Positions 31,908 through 43,840 of a DNA stretch of 64,000 bases are shown in pieces. How positions within the stretch are numbered: the stretch's first letter is position 1; each line of letters begins with the position of its first letter. Source of the DNA: Polytrichum commune (Eukaryota > Streptophyta > Polytrichopsida > Polytrichales > Polytrichaceae). The notes below the pieces were generated by a model. That model did no database searches, was not told the origin of the DNA, and saw only the letters and a program-made list of their open reading frames with translations. The position numbers and the translations under genes are program-made. Location of the stretch: contig OX485807.1 in assembly GCA_950295325.1 (NCBI GenBank), positions 2,112,501 through 2,176,500 of the forward strand. The letters run 5' to 3'.

Positions 31908-34082
31908 TCAAGATGGTGTTAAAAATACAGATGCTACGGTTGTGTAAGTGCTGTATGCTGCAAAAACGACCCCACAAAAGATGAGGATTACATCAATAAC
32001 AAGGGATAGCAAGGATGCAGAGGCTCCACAGAGTTTCATGTGGAACAAAGATGGGAGGACAAATGCAAGGAGGGCACAAACAGTGCCGCCCACGAGAGAG
32101 ATGAAAATGCCAAATCCAGGCACAGACACTGCCAAAATCGCAGTACCGAGGACTGATAGCCCCCGAACCCCATTCATAATAAGGTAATGAATGTTAGAGG
32201 AGGGTGTGGCGCTCTTTTGAAACCATTCGCTCTGTAGCAGCTTCCCCTCAAAAATCTCATGCACCGGGTACATCATGACAGGATATGTGAAGAAGAGGCC
32301 AATGCAGAGTCCCACTTTGACCAAGTCAGTGGACCAGTCGTTGGGTAGGTTAAGGGTGATGATATCCTGTGTCTTGCTGCCAAATGCCAAGTAGCCAACA
32401 TATCCAAATGTGAGGTATAGGGCTGTGATCACTGCAAAGGCGAGTGCGAGTATCCCAGGAAACTTGTTGGGCCTCTTCATGGATGCTTCCAGAGTGAGCG
32501 TCATCCCAAACCCCTCAAAGCAGTAAATTGCAACACCCATCGCAAATGGAATGGATGACCACGTCGTGAAGGCATTCAAGTCTCCAAAACCCTTGAAGTT
32601 CTGGACGTCATCTTTGATCACCAGCACCATGGCTGCCACATTGCACACATCTGCAAAGATGCTGAAGGGCGCCAGAGACGCCAAAGAGCGCACGCTGGAG
32701 AGGATGATCTCAAAGAATATCAATATAAAAATGAAATCCGCCGATCGTGTAGTGAAGCCTGTGATTACAGACGACACATTCTGACCAAGAAAAATGAGGT
32801 AGGAAACACAACAGCCGACTTGTGAGACGCAGATCAGGACGTCTACAAGCTGTCGACCACGAACACCATAAGCCATTTGTCCCAAATCTCCATAAGTGTG
32901 GCAACGCAAGCCCCCACCTTTCGCCACACTGTCTTTGCAACCGACCTGAGACCACCATCTCCCAAATTACTACAAATTGTTTGAAACCACAAGGGCAATT
33001 CTTGAGCAGCAGAACAACCCTAGTAAAGCAAACATTTCATACTTCCGAAACTGCCAAAGAATTCACTTGACTGTAACCCTAATTCTATAAGAAGGCAGCC
33101 TTCCCACAGGAAACAGGATATGATCCAAACGGAAGAGGCGCAAAGTGGTGCAGAGGGGACCCTATCCCTCTCTGCCCGCAGATTTCCTGGATTGCCACCA
33201 CCTGCAACCATCGAATCTCACTATCTCCCGAGTCCCTACTGCTCACCTTCTACCTGCTCATTTCTTACTATAAAAAAACTCAAGCAGGTAGGGTCAAACC
33301 CTGCAAGACCCTTGAAGCACACTGGTCTTCGGCCTTTGCAAAACCTACTCTCTCTCTCTGCTTTGTAGGGTTTGCATGGCAGGTCACAACCCCAAGAACC
33401 TAAGAGCAGAGAGAGATGGGCAGAGTGAGATGGGTCCCCTCTGCATCATTCTACCCACTGGATATGATCCAAGCGTGCATATAGTAATCCCTGAATTCCA
33501 AACGAGATACAAGTACAACACATATAACGTGAAACAAATCTGGTGAGAAACACCACCAATGCACACAGCTTAACAAATTCAATGTGTGTTTCTATGGTGG
33601 TTATCTCTGGAGAAGCAGATGTGAAGAAGGAGGAGGCTTGAGTAACCAAGAGCAGAATGCAACCAACACACACACACACACACATAGAAACACTTGAATT
33701 CCAAACGACCTACAAGTGCAATACATATAATATGAAATCAAATTTGGTGCGAAACCACCAACAGTGCCCACAACTTTTACAAAATCAATGTATGCTGCTA
33801 TGGTGATCTATCCCTGGAGAAGCAAAAGTGAAGAAGAAGGAGGGCTTGACTTACCAAGAGCAGCATGCAGTAGTAGGTGAGACAGGCCGCCAGGGTGACC
33901 GAGCTGGCTGCCACAGCCCAACCGCTGACCCTGAATGTGTAAGGCAAGCCAAGCACCCCCGCACCCACGATGGAGATGAAGATGTTACCCGCCGTCTTAC
34001 GCACAGAAGCCTGCCCGATCCCCGAATGCATCAGCAAAGGGGACTCCTCATCCGGGGCCATACCTGCCGCCATAGTCAACAA
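31908..34082 (-). CDS. Amino acid transporter, AVT3-like (AAAP/SLC32-36 family), two exons
   Basis: Exons 34082-33855 (76 codons) and 32945-31908 (345 codons plus stop) join in phase 0 across a 909 bp GT-AG intron (donor TTG|GTAAGT, acceptor CTCAG|GTCGG), giving 421 residues. The first exon carries the Aa_trans signature GNIFISIVGAGVLGLPYTF followed by GW and a second helix ending YYCMLLL. The second exon adds TYGDLG, FLGQNVSSVI, a run of about eight more hydrophobic helices, IPFAMGVAIYCFEG and FPGILALAFAVITALYLTFG. Length and N-terminal motif fit AVT3-type vacuolar amino acid exporters, which move neutral amino acids out of the vacuole. Substrate and location are inferred from the family. 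The start could also be the ATG at codon 4 or 8. Confidence 0.93.
33149..33450. repeat. Imperfect inverted repeat in the AVT intron
   Basis: TGCAGAGGGGACCCTATCCC at about 33150 is complemented near 33425-33450 (GGGTCCCCTCTGCATCA). GGATATGATCCAA also occurs directly at 33117 and 33463. This may be the remains of a small insertion. Confidence 0.4.
33493..33869. repeat. ~203 bp tandem duplication covering the AVT exon-1 donor
   Basis: GAATTCCAAACGA begins units at 33493 and 33696. Unit 2 ends in the real exon 1 donor (33854). Unit 1 carries the same last ~14 nt of exon 1 and a mutated donor (GTTACT in place of GTAAGT, minus strand). A (CA)n run sits at the junction near 33666-33684. Confidence 0.85.
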
Positions 34083-34946
34083 ATTCTTTCCCTCGACCTA
34101 CCACCACAGGATCAGATTCTTTGTTGTACCTCCCTTTTCTTCTTTCTTCACACCAGTGCGTGGGGTTGGTCTTCTGCGGTGCGAGGGTTTGATCTTCTGC
34201 TGTGCCGCTTGAGCTAATTAGCCGTAACCTAGAGAGTCCTTAAGAATCTCGTTTCTTCATGATGCCAAAGGCCAGAGCCAAACTCTCTCCCTCTCTCTCT
34301 CTCTCTTTTATTGCTCAGCGCTCTCCATGGCTACCTTGAACTACCTACATCACGAAAGAACAAGTCCTGTTCTTTTTCGTCAAATCCTCAAAAACCTTGC
34401 AAGTTACAGCCAGTTCCACAGGTTACGACCCCTCAAAGGCAGTTCTGTCAACAATGCAACTATCATACGTAGAAGCTTGAAATGCAGTTGTAGGTCGGAG
34501 CTAATGCTCGCCCTGTGTCGATTGCAACCTTTCCGACCGGCCCGCCATCCCAGCCTCGACAACCCAACATCACAATCCTATCAAAGTCTCGACACCGATC
34601 TCATTGCCACCATCATGACTTATCCCAGTCAACCTTCCAGCTTCACAACATGGCGGATCCAACCAAACCTTTCACAGCTAAAATTGAGTGCCAGGGTCCA
34701 AATTAAGAACTAAGGGTTGGGTCCTGCAAGGGGGATGCGCGCGGAGGCTGGAGAAAACGACATGAAATGCGGCGGAACGAGGAGTGGATCCGCAGACCAT
34801 GAGGTTTGGGTGGGACTGAATGATTCTCGACGTCGCAGTTGGGATTCTGAAACGTGGAGGATAACTGTGAGGAGTTCGCAGCCAATGCCACCGCACAAGC
34901 CACCATGTCACTTTGTCAGTGGCAGCCTACTGCGATTTTCCTATTC
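34083..34946. promoter_or_regulatory. 5' UTR/promoter region of the AVT-like gene
   Basis: GC-richer than its surroundings. A CT-repeat (GA on the gene strand) at about 34284-34311 is typical of plant 5' UTR or core promoter sequence. A divergent plus-strand frame of 128 codons (34327-34713) starts 245 bp from the AVT ATG, but its protein is not recognisable and I do not call it a gene. Distal limits are inferred only from the MITE that starts at 34947. Confidence 0.4.
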
Positions 34947-35451
34947 AGGACCACTTCACACACGAGACTGAGGGCCCGTGACCATTGCACTTGGAGCACT
35001 CTCGTTGGCGGAAAAAGGCGGAGCCGGTCCAAGTTCGCTTCACACTACGCTTGAGGGACCAACGGAGTAAGTGGATGCAAGATGGATGTAAAATCTACAT
35101 GGATCCTTACATGGCATCAAATGGATCATGTTTTCATGGTCACTATTTTCAAAGTTGTCTCCTGGAGCTTAACGCGAAACCGGGAGACCGGGAGACCGGG
35201 AGACCATAGCACTCTAAAATCTCACAACCGTTGATTTATTCTATTTTATTGTGTGTGAGTACCCCGCATGAATAGAAATTCATTGAACGAGCATTTTGTA
35301 GAAAGACCGGTCACATATGACTTCACACTACACTTGAGGGCCTGTGACATACTACATGATTATGGAAGTGTCTTGGGATGGCCTTTGGACATTTTTGGGG
35401 GGCTCTCACAATTTCATGGTCACGGCTCTTGGCTTGTGTGTGAAGTGGCCT
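34947..35451. mobile_element. Tourist-like MITE family T1, copy B
   Basis: The ends AGGACCACTTCACACACGAG and TTGTGTGTGAAGTGGCC match copy A, and the interior matches closely (GGCGGAGCCGGTCCAAGTTC, TACATGGCATCAAATGGATC). A clean 3 bp target duplication is not visible. It lies about 0.86 kb upstream of the AVT ATG. Confidence 0.8.
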
Positions 35452-35519
35452 TGAAATTGCCTCATTTCTCTCTCTCTTTTCCTACTCCTCCTCAATGAAC
35501 GGGGCGAACTGACTGCCAC

Positions 35520-35755
35520 ATTGTTTTGTCTGAATAATGTGGGCCACACTAATTCCTAAATACCCACATTATTGTTTATATAATTTGAAGTGGTCCACTA
35601 TAATATCCAATGTGAAAACTTAGTGTGGATTTTTTTGTCTGCATGTTTGGATGAAAATTCAATGCAAGGCAAGGCAAGGCAAGTACTATAAAATTAATGT
35701 GGGCCACACTAAATTCCAACCCACATGAATTACCCACCCACACTAATTAGATAGA
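35520..35755. repeat. GTGTGGGCCACACTAA-type repeat cluster, copy 2
   Basis: AATGTGGGCCACACTAATT occurs near 35536 and again near 35696, with related variants, as at 6890-7420. Confidence 0.5.
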
Positions 35756-35764
35756 ACAATGTAG

Positions 35765-35965
35765 TTGCAGATGAACTGGTTGAGTTTGGGAAACAACCGG
35801 GTGAGGTTCAAGACTTTAGGATAATTACCCATCATTTTAGAGGAATCTAAGGAAGATATTTCAAATTTTAAAAAAATCTGAAAGATCACAACACATAACC
35901 CAGTTGGAGTTGGAAACACTATGACCTTGACCGATTATGTCCAAAAATCTCCCCGGAGACTACTC
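35765..35965 (+). repeat. ACCGGTT-type repeat, copy 6
   Basis: Forward copy: GCAGATGAACTGGTTGAGTT through TAGAGGAATCTAAGG to CCAAAAATCTCCCCGG. Confidence 0.75.
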
Positions 35966-35987
35966 CTCCTCTTTGACAACCTACTTA

Positions 35988-36602
35988 CACCAATGAATGG
36001 GGAGAACTGACCACTAGTTACAAATAAACTACACTAAATATGATATTTAGTGTTTGATTATTTGATAATCAGTGTTAGACATAAATGCACCGCCACCTTC
36101 CCTACCGCCACCTCCCTTCTCCATTTATCAATGTTAATTTTTTTTTCATATCCTTACTAACACTAAATTCGTGTATGTAACTTCCACATATTACCATAGT
36201 TGATATTTAGTGCTTGAGTTTACATTTAATGTTACTTACTTTCATAAGGTTAGTGATATTTAGTGTATGCGTTCGTATTTAGTGTCTCAAACACTAAATA
36301 TCATATTTAATGTAGTTGAGTTTGAGAAACAACCGGTTAAAGTTCAAGACTTCAAGAAAATTACCGATCATTTTAGAGGAATCTAGAGATTACACCTCAA
36401 ATTAGTGAAGATAAACCAAGTTGAGTTTAAAAAATAATCGGTTAAAGTTCAAGACTTTAAGAAAAATCACGATCATTTTAGAGGAATTTGTGGAATATAA
36501 CTCAAATTAGTGAAAAAAAACCGAAAGATCACAAACATGTAACCGGTTGGAGTTGGAAACACTAGGACTTTGACCACTTATGCCCAAAAATCTCCCCGGA
36601 AA
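35988..36602 (+). repeat. ACCGGTT-type repeat, copy 7, with nested MITE and internal duplication
   Basis: Starts GGGGAGAACTGACCACTAGT. It is interrupted at 36029-36315 by a MITE and resumes as TTGAGTTTGAGAAACAACCG. The middle part is then duplicated (GAAACAACCGGTT and AAAAATAATCGGTT units about 105 bp apart) before the usual CCAAAAATCTCCCCGG end. Confidence 0.7.
36029..36315. mobile_element. 287 bp MITE with near-perfect 29 bp inverted repeats
   Basis: The left end CTACACTAAATATGATATTT (continuing AGTGTTTGA) matches the reverse complement of the right end at 28 of 29 positions. It splits an ACCGGTT-type repeat. Related ends are seen at 15975-16340. Confidence 0.8.
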
Positions 36603-37500
36603 TTGACTCACATGCTTCTTGCATCGACTCTCCTCCTGAAGCATGAGGCGCAACCTGTACTTGTAGTGAATTAAGAAGTATTGCAGATAACCACAACCAC
36701 AGCCACCTTTTGTAGTGTAATACACCATAAGTAGTTTCAGAAAGAGAAAGAGAAAAAGAAAAAGAACAACCCAATGTTGAGTCATTGGCAGCTTTTTACC
36801 TAAGATTAGATCCACAAACAAAACCAAATGCTTTGATGTTAATGAAAAGGCAAAAAGAAAAAACATCACACTGATGAGTTATCAGCTCTTAAAAATCAAG
36901 ATTGAACCACGACAAGAAAAAAATTAAAGCCTCAGGAGCAGGGCTCGGGGAGAACCGGTGGTTAGTTGCAGATGAACCGGTTAAGTTTGAGAAATAACCA
37001 GTTGAAGTTCGAGACTTCAGGAGAATTGCCGATCATTTTAGAGGAATCTATGAAAGAATATACCTCTAATGAATTAAAGCAAAACCGGAAGATGTCAACA
37101 TGTAACCGGTTGGATTTAGAATCACTAGGATCTTGACCGACTATGCCCAAAAACGTCCCAGGCACTGCTCAAGAGCATCAAAGTCTTCTTGACTCTCCTC
37201 CCGAAGCATGGGGCATAACATGTACTTGTGGTTCATTAGTGCGGATAACCACAACCACAACACCATTGTAGTGTAAACGACCCTTGAGTAGTTTTATAAC
37301 GAGCATCCCATAACCCATCTTAGAAAGAAAAAGCAAAAGAACAACACAATAGTGGGCCATTAGCTTTCACCGGATCAAATCCACAAAAGAAAAAGAAAAA
37401 AAAGGGGGGAAGACTTTGCTACTAATTGAAAAAGTGGAGGAAAAAGAATCAACACACTAATGAATGGTCGATTTTAATCAAGATTGAACCCACAAAAGGA
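36415..37500. repeat. Tandem duplication of ~0.5 kb around ACCGGTT copies 7 and 8
   Basis: After each ACCGGTT copy comes CTCTCCTCC(T/C)GAAGCATG, TGTACTTGT, GGATAACCACAACCACA-like sequence, GTAGTGTAA and an AAAGAAAAAG purine run (36605-36900 and 37185-37500). Confidence 0.65.
36950..37166 (+). repeat. ACCGGTT-type repeat, copy 8 (best forward copy)
   Basis: GGGAGAACCGGTGGTTAGTT, GCAGATGAACCGGTTAAGTT, GAAGTTCGAGACTTCAGGAG, CCGATCATTTTAGAGGAATC, CATGTAACCGGTTGG and TATGCCCAAAAACGTCCCAG define the consensus used for the other copies. Confidence 0.8.
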
Positions 37501-37640
37501 AAAAAAAACTCTGACCTTGAAAGCATCAAAGTGTATGGGCTATTAGTGCGCTATGCTAGGTCCACCACAAGCTTTGAAGAGTTGAAACGAGACCATAAAA
37601 AGAAAAAGAAAAAGAAAAAGAAATTGTTTTTACAAACTCG
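37380..37640. repeat. Purine-rich low-complexity sequence
   Basis: Runs of AAAGAAAAAG, including an (AAAAAG)n block at about 37597-37622. Confidence 0.8.
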
Positions 37641-38091
37641 CTTAACCACAAAGAGATTATAGCCCATAGTGTGTTGAATTTTGGGGAAGACCACAAGGTG
37701 TGTGTATTGTTGTTATGTTTCATATTTTGTTTTGGAGAAGGGGGCAAAGCATGCTTTTTTGCCCTTCTAGGCTGAGGTTTGAGGTTTCTCTTGTGCTTCC
37801 AATCCTAGTAAGAAGTTGATGATTCAAACTATTGTATTGTTCTCATTCTATTTCTCTCCAAGATTGATGGTCATAACTTTGCTCAACCATGGAGTGGATA
37901 TATTTCCAAATAAAAGGGTTGATTTACAAAGGTTATGAGCAAAGCAAAGTGCACTTATGCTCAATCTATATCATGGTGGGGGAGGGGGGGGGGCATTAGG
38001 GTGGATTATCATTGGACATACATCATAATATTTCATGCCCTGCATGTTGTTGGGACCAAGTCGTATAATCTTATGATTGGTAGTGAGATTA

Positions 38092-38357
38092 GGGTCACTT
38101 CACACACAAGATTGAAGGCATGTGATCATTGTATTCTAAAATCTCTCATTAATCAAAAGGCCGAGAGTATCCAAGTTCACTTCACACTAGAACATGAAGG
38201 TTAAGGGCCTAAAGAAATCATCATGGATGAAAAATGTCTACATGGATTCTTACATGGCAGACCATGTCAACTAAACAAGTGGTTTGACCTTTGGGTGAGA
38301 GCCAAAGGTCCTCACAATTACATGGTCATAACCCTTGGCTTGTGTGTGAAGTCGCCC
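38092..38357. mobile_element. Tourist-like MITE family T1, copy D (deleted)
   Basis: 266 bp. The ends GGGTCACTTCACACACAAGA and TTGTGTGTGAAGTCGCCC are flanked by TTA on both sides (38089-38091 and 38358-38360). The middle is shorter than in copies A-C. Confidence 0.8.
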
Positions 38358-38595
38358 TTAGTATGATCAAAGTGTTTGACTAACTGCATATTTGGCATAT
38401 GAGAGTTATTTGTTGTTGGTCAATCACAATGGCAAGTCCACTTGGTTTCAACATCTAAATTTGTAGATTAATATGGTATGGTTAGTTATCCATGCGAAGG
38501 ACGATACTTAATTTGCAAGGACGATGTTGCAACCACTTTGAATTTGAGATATTTGTATAAAGATGTATGAATGAGAGTAATATGTTCCTAAATTT

Positions 38596-39342
38596 GGGGC
38601 CATTCACAGTTGGGGTACTACTTTTGGCCGTCTAACAGAAAACGGACTTTTTTGGATAACTTCACATGCTTGGTATGCTTAGATTTGTATTGTGAAGCAT
38701 ATTTTGGATCATACCTACATTTCATACTCCATATCGAGTACACTGACAAAGTTAATTTAGAAGGAATAGGGTCATCTAAGATATCCTTTTGATTCCTTAA
38801 AGGACATTCAGGAGTGTTGTCTTAATTGTTCACCTTAGGATCAAGGAATGAAAAGGACAACAAGAATCAATTGAAACGATCCCAAATTTTTTTCCTCACA
38901 CTCATCGTTCAAGTGTGTACCAATAGAACCAAATATGTATTGAATAGCAATTGCCCAACTTTACATGTGGCACCACACATGTCCAAATATACATATACTC
39001 ACGGCCACACGTAAAAGGAATGTCTCGTATTAGAATTGGACAAAAAAAATTATATGAATGGACACATGACACTTTTACCAAGGTACCAAGATACATAACA
39101 GGAAATAATTGACCACCAATGCACACCTAAATAGCAAGAAAATGCCACTGATGTGGCCTAGGGTTTAGGATGATTATTAAATAATAATAATAATATTTCT
39201 TGATAAAGCTTATGAACTATCTACTTATTTATGTAAAATTTATTGATCAAATAATAGTAAATCATGATAAAAACCAAGATCAATGCGACAAAGTCCTTAA
39301 GTCCTTTGTCCCAAAAGTAGTACCCCAACCGTGAATGGCCCC
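38596..39342 (+). mobile_element. M4 element copy 1: ~747 bp, 32 bp TIRs, 4 bp target duplication
   Basis: The TIR begins GGGGCCATTCAC(A/G)GTTGG and runs on through GGTACTACTTTTGG. The two ends match at 31 of 32 positions. ATTT flanks both ends (38592-38595 and 39343-39346). The interior is AT-rich without a transposase. A second copy lies inverted at 47214-47973. Confidence 0.88.
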
Positions 39343-39346
39343 ATTT

Positions 39347-40192
39347 AGCTCAATTTTTTTCCTTTAAAGGTCTTTTTTATTTTCTTTATGGAAATTTTTC
39401 CTCAATTAATAGAAGAGTCTCACCGCTATAAGGTTGATCTTGTGACAAAATTTCACCTAACTATCTAACATTAATGAACACTCTATTGATTAGGAAAAGG
39501 TTAATTTTTTGAAATGACTATGCTATTTTTGTAGGTTGCATATGTGTTTATTTATTTATTTATCTTGATTTTAATGTTGACTCTTCACAATTTTGCAAAT
39601 CTATGAAATTTGTTTAAATAAACATGCATGAAACTCCAAAAGTTTTGGAATTGTTACCTTTAGGCTCAATTACCTTGTAAGTTAGCAGGTAGTGCACAAG
39701 GTAAAAAATTATATTGAAGATTGAGCGAGTGATGCTTGTGAGATCTCAAGAAGATGGAGCATAGTATCATATTCATTCTCTATATCTACTCTCAATGATT
39801 GCATTAGGAAGGTGAATGTTAGGAAAATCCACATGCATTGTACAAGGATACTAATGGATATAGTGCACCGTGATATATTGTAAAGGAGTCCTACAAACGT
39901 TCACTTATAAAAGAGGAGTTAAAAGGACTATGATGACTCATTATCTATATATAATGGGAGATGTGGTGGTGGTAGTGGCCATTGCACCATTGTTCCCAAC
40001 ACATGAAGACTTCATCCTTTTGAAAAGGCCACGTGGTGGAAGCATGATGCCTTGTGGCCATGGGAAAGGGGGGGGGGGGGAGTCTGCCATGGGCCCCGTG
40101 TCTGGTGGCAACCACTACCAGCTTGCAACTTGTCTACATACACTAAAATTGAATATTATGATGTGAAGGAAACATAACATTATTAAGAAAAT
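39347..40192. other. Gene-free stretch
   Basis: Nothing recognisable except a poly-G run near 40068-40081. Confidence 0.3.
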
Positions 40193-40293
40193 GTGGGCCC
40201 TAGGAATATAACCATGGGATGTTGGGAGCTTAGTCCAAATATGAGTCTCCTTGGGCAAGGTTTGTGCATCCCATGGTTATATTCTCAAGCCCC
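40193..40293. mobile_element. ~100 bp fold-back element, copy 1
   Basis: GTGGGCCCTAGGAATATAAC followed by CATGGGATG is complemented by CATCCCATGGTTATATTC and the CAAGCCCCA end. The same small element is inverted at 52237-52340. Confidence 0.7.
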
Positions 40294-40859
40294 ATAGAAC
40301 AAACGCACATTGCTTAGCAATGTTATGGAGATATGCTACATTCATAGAGAAGTGCATACCTTTGAGCACTCACTCTTATTGGTATATAATTTCATTTACT
40401 ATTTGATATTATGCAATCATTTTTTACTATATATATATCATTTTCTACCAATAAAAGGTAAATAGGTTGCTTGAACATTATAGAATGGGTTTTTTTCCAA
40501 CATCTCGTATAATTTTCCCCTCTAAATTTCTTCATGGTTCATACTAGTCTATACTCAGTACTCTAGTTTGGGATCTTTGAACTTAATATGCATGTTAATA
40601 TGACTATAAACAACAATGTTTGGACACTACATAAGAACCAATGTTGTTACTGTTCCTCATGGTAGTTGTTGTGAACATGCACCCCTATAAACATTAACAG
40701 CCTTTAGGTTGTTGTGAACACGTACCCTTTAATTAGGTGGTCAAAATTGATATTTTCAAGTTCGAAAAAGCAAAGTGTGGGTTCCATATACTAAGTGACA
40801 TTAAATACCATAGAATTATGTACTCTTCTAATCGATAGATCATAGATGTCTATTGCAAC
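40294..40859. other. Gene-free AT-rich stretch
   Basis: No feature supported. Confidence 0.3.
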
Positions 40860-40862
40860 TTA

Positions 40863-41424
40863 AGGGTTGTTTACACCATGGAACATGAAGTTGTCCCAAA
40901 GGACCTGTAAAATATGTGATTGGTTGTTGAACTCGTCTTGGACCACTTCGGTTTACACCAAGAAAAATGTCAGAGTGATCATGAAGTTCGAGGTCCCCAA
41001 AAGACATATTTAAATGCCCACATTATCCATTGACATGGTCCAATGGGTTTTGCGGTGGGAGAGACAAAAGAGGTGCTCTAATAAAAACAAAAATAATTAA
41101 AAACAAAAAAAACAAGAGCCCATGGTAGAGAAATGTTGTTGTAGTAAATTTCTAATGCAATCTTTTTTTTGAGAAAGAGAAGACGAAAACAAGAGAATGG
41201 TCAAAATTAATTTTGCCTTCAAAATTGCCCTTGGAGGGCATATATTTAAGATTAGAAATAGTCATATATATATATATAACATTCATTTTTTGATGCATGG
41301 TCATTCCTCTTGGTCCACATTTGGTTTACACCTAGTGAGGGGCCCAAAGATTTGTAAATTTATTTTTAAAGAATTGGACCATGAAAAAAGGCCATCTTCA
41401 ATGATCCATGATGTAAACCGACCA
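40863..41424. mobile_element. Tourist-like MITE family T2, copy 1
   Basis: The left end AGGGTTGTTTACACCATGGA is complemented at the right end (ATCCATGATGTAAACCGACC). TTA flanks both ends (40860-40862 and 41425-41427). The interior is similar throughout to 43841-44414 in reverse orientation (GTGATTGGTTGTTGA, TTTTGCGGTGGGAGAG, TGCATGGTCATTCCTCTTGG). Confidence 0.82.
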
Positions 41425-41427
41425 TTA

Positions 41428-43837
41428 CTTACCACTCGACGGTATCCATAACTATTTATGGTGGTAGATTCAAAAAGCATCTAGGAGCCAAAATGAGTGG
41501 TAACATCATGAGATCCCTTTAGGGTAGAGGCTCCTCAACCATTGGAGCCACACACATATAAATATGTAGCCCACCGTGCATAATATGCTCTTATTATTCG
41601 TGCACAATAATATTAAAAAACAACCAAACATGTGGAATCTCGAGAGTTCCTTGTGTCTCCACCCCTAATTGGTGGTGACCATATTGTTTAACATTGGCTC
41701 AGATAATGTCGGCCAAAGAGTTATGGAAGCAAGAGCTTGGGTAGATTCTCAATTTGTGGCAATACCAATGGACACATACATCCTATATTACAATTCTATG
41801 ATATACTATGAGCAAAATACATCATTTGACCAATTACATTGCTTAAGCTTCACCTACCATTTATCCTAGGCATGAGAATAATCAAGTCAAAGACTGTCTC
41901 ACACAATCATAGCCTAGGTTTTAGTTCTACAACAAGGTCATGCTCATGAATGAGGGCATCTCCTTTACTCAAGAAAGGATGAGGGAACACAAGACTTAGC
42001 AATGTTGTATCTTTGCCGATTTTTACATACAATTGCCAGTTTATCACAATCATGTGAAGATGCATCGTCAACTCAATGGGACTACACACAATTCAATGAC
42101 TTAATGTGGAGTGCACATGAAGCATTAAACTACACAAGTGTGTAAGGTAGATGGGTCTTGAATGGTTATTTTTTTCCAACTCACCCACTTCTCCGAGCAT
42201 ATGGAACATGTGATTAGCACAAGACGATTAGCAAATCCAAATTGAGGTTGTAGCCACTTTCCTTGTACTTTTTGGAACCTCTAGGAATGTCTTATTCACT
42301 ACCAAAGTGAAGATTCTTCTGCTTATCAAATGGTCATATAGGTCCCCTCAATCATGTTGACTATTGAGCCTAAAATGATTATCATATTTCAAATACGTGG
42401 TCCAACCTCTTTTAAAACTCTCGTGTCTGTTCTTGGAGCCATGCCTAACCACGTACCACTCAAAACAAATGTCCGATTAAAATTGCTATAGTTGGATAGC
42501 CAATTTGGCACAAACGTAATCCTAAAACTAGATGCAATACAATCTAGAAAATTTAAGCACATTGCGCTATAAATACTTTTAAAATTTCCTTACAGATTTG
42601 TCGAAACATGGAAATATCTCACTCCGCACAAGCTTATGCAATGTTAACAATTCATTATAGGATATTAAGTTAAGAAGGGGTTCACATTATATTCCAAGTC
42701 ATCCTTAGTTAACACAAAGAGTATGAGTCAACATGAAATTATGTAGATAGGTGTTCTAGATGGGGTTCAATTTAATAAACAAAACATGGAAGGGTAAATA
42801 AGTGTCAATTTATTGTTCTAAGTGTCGTTATTAGGTGTATTGATAGGTCTTGGTGAGTTTTGCATATAATTTTTAGACAATTCTTAAGTGATACACTGTT
42901 CCATATGACTTTTAACAGGTTAAGGTAGAATTATCATATTAGAGGTAACTCAGTGTAGTATATGCAATTGCGCGGTTTCTCCCTTACAACCAACCATAGT
43001 CTAGTGATCATGACTTGCCAAACCATAGATTTCAATGCAAGGAGTCTCAGCTCATCAACTATTTTTTGAGTGTCAGTATCGTCATAGAATCAGGATTGAG
43101 GGCGGCTTGATATGGACCATAATCATTTTTTAGATAATTTGTATTTTCGTGAATCATGAAATGTTGTAGAACAAACCATGTGGGCTAGTGGGTTGATTAC
43201 TTTATCTTTGATTTAAGGAATTTGTCCAACCATCATCCTTACATGGACCAACTAAAGGACAACTACTTGTAGGTTTCCATAATGATTGTCTAGTGCAGGT
43301 TAAGAAGGTGTCAAAACAATCGTCCATTCCTTGATTTATAGACGGTTTAAAATATAATTCACAAGAGGTCTCGAATTATTAAAGGATGCTTTAGTCTAAG
43401 CCATAGTCTTGGTCATAGTTTGGGATTGTCTCCTTAATGTTTGAAATTCAATGTCAATCAATCAACAACCAATTAAGAAATTATTTCATAAAATAAAAAA
43501 TATTTCCACGAGCGATTTATCTTCTTTTCCAATTCCAATTTCACTTTAATTACTTCTTGATGTACTGAGCCAATTCAAATCCACACTTTAATTTCTTAAT
43601 GAATTAGGGATTTGAAAAGGAAGGAGCATGGACATCCCTTATGAGTCCATGGTGACTTTGTATCCATAGTCGAGCTCATAGCTCTCGGTGGTCGCCCAGA
43701 GCTTCTCCCTTCACTCTTCTGCCTATGTGGCCAATTGTCGCTCAGTCAATTGTCCAGAGTTGAGTCACCTTTTCATCCAAAGAGGCAGTCGGGGTGCTGC
43801 AGCTTAAATCATGGTCTTCACACCTCAGACAAATTAC
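41428..43837. other. Gene-free stretch with a reverse R2 repeat copy
   Basis: 42150-42480 is a reverse copy of the R2 family (7510-7800). No coding sequence seen. Confidence 0.35.
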
Positions 43838-43840
43838 TTA

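Noticed and set aside
31802-32784. Plus-strand frames across the AVT second exon
   Set aside because: Antisense shadows of the transporter coding sequence.
34327-34713. 128-codon plus-strand frame divergent from the AVT gene
   Set aside because: Ser/Leu/Pro-rich with no family resemblance, in GC-richer promoter sequence where chance frames are common. Mentioned only in the promoter entry.
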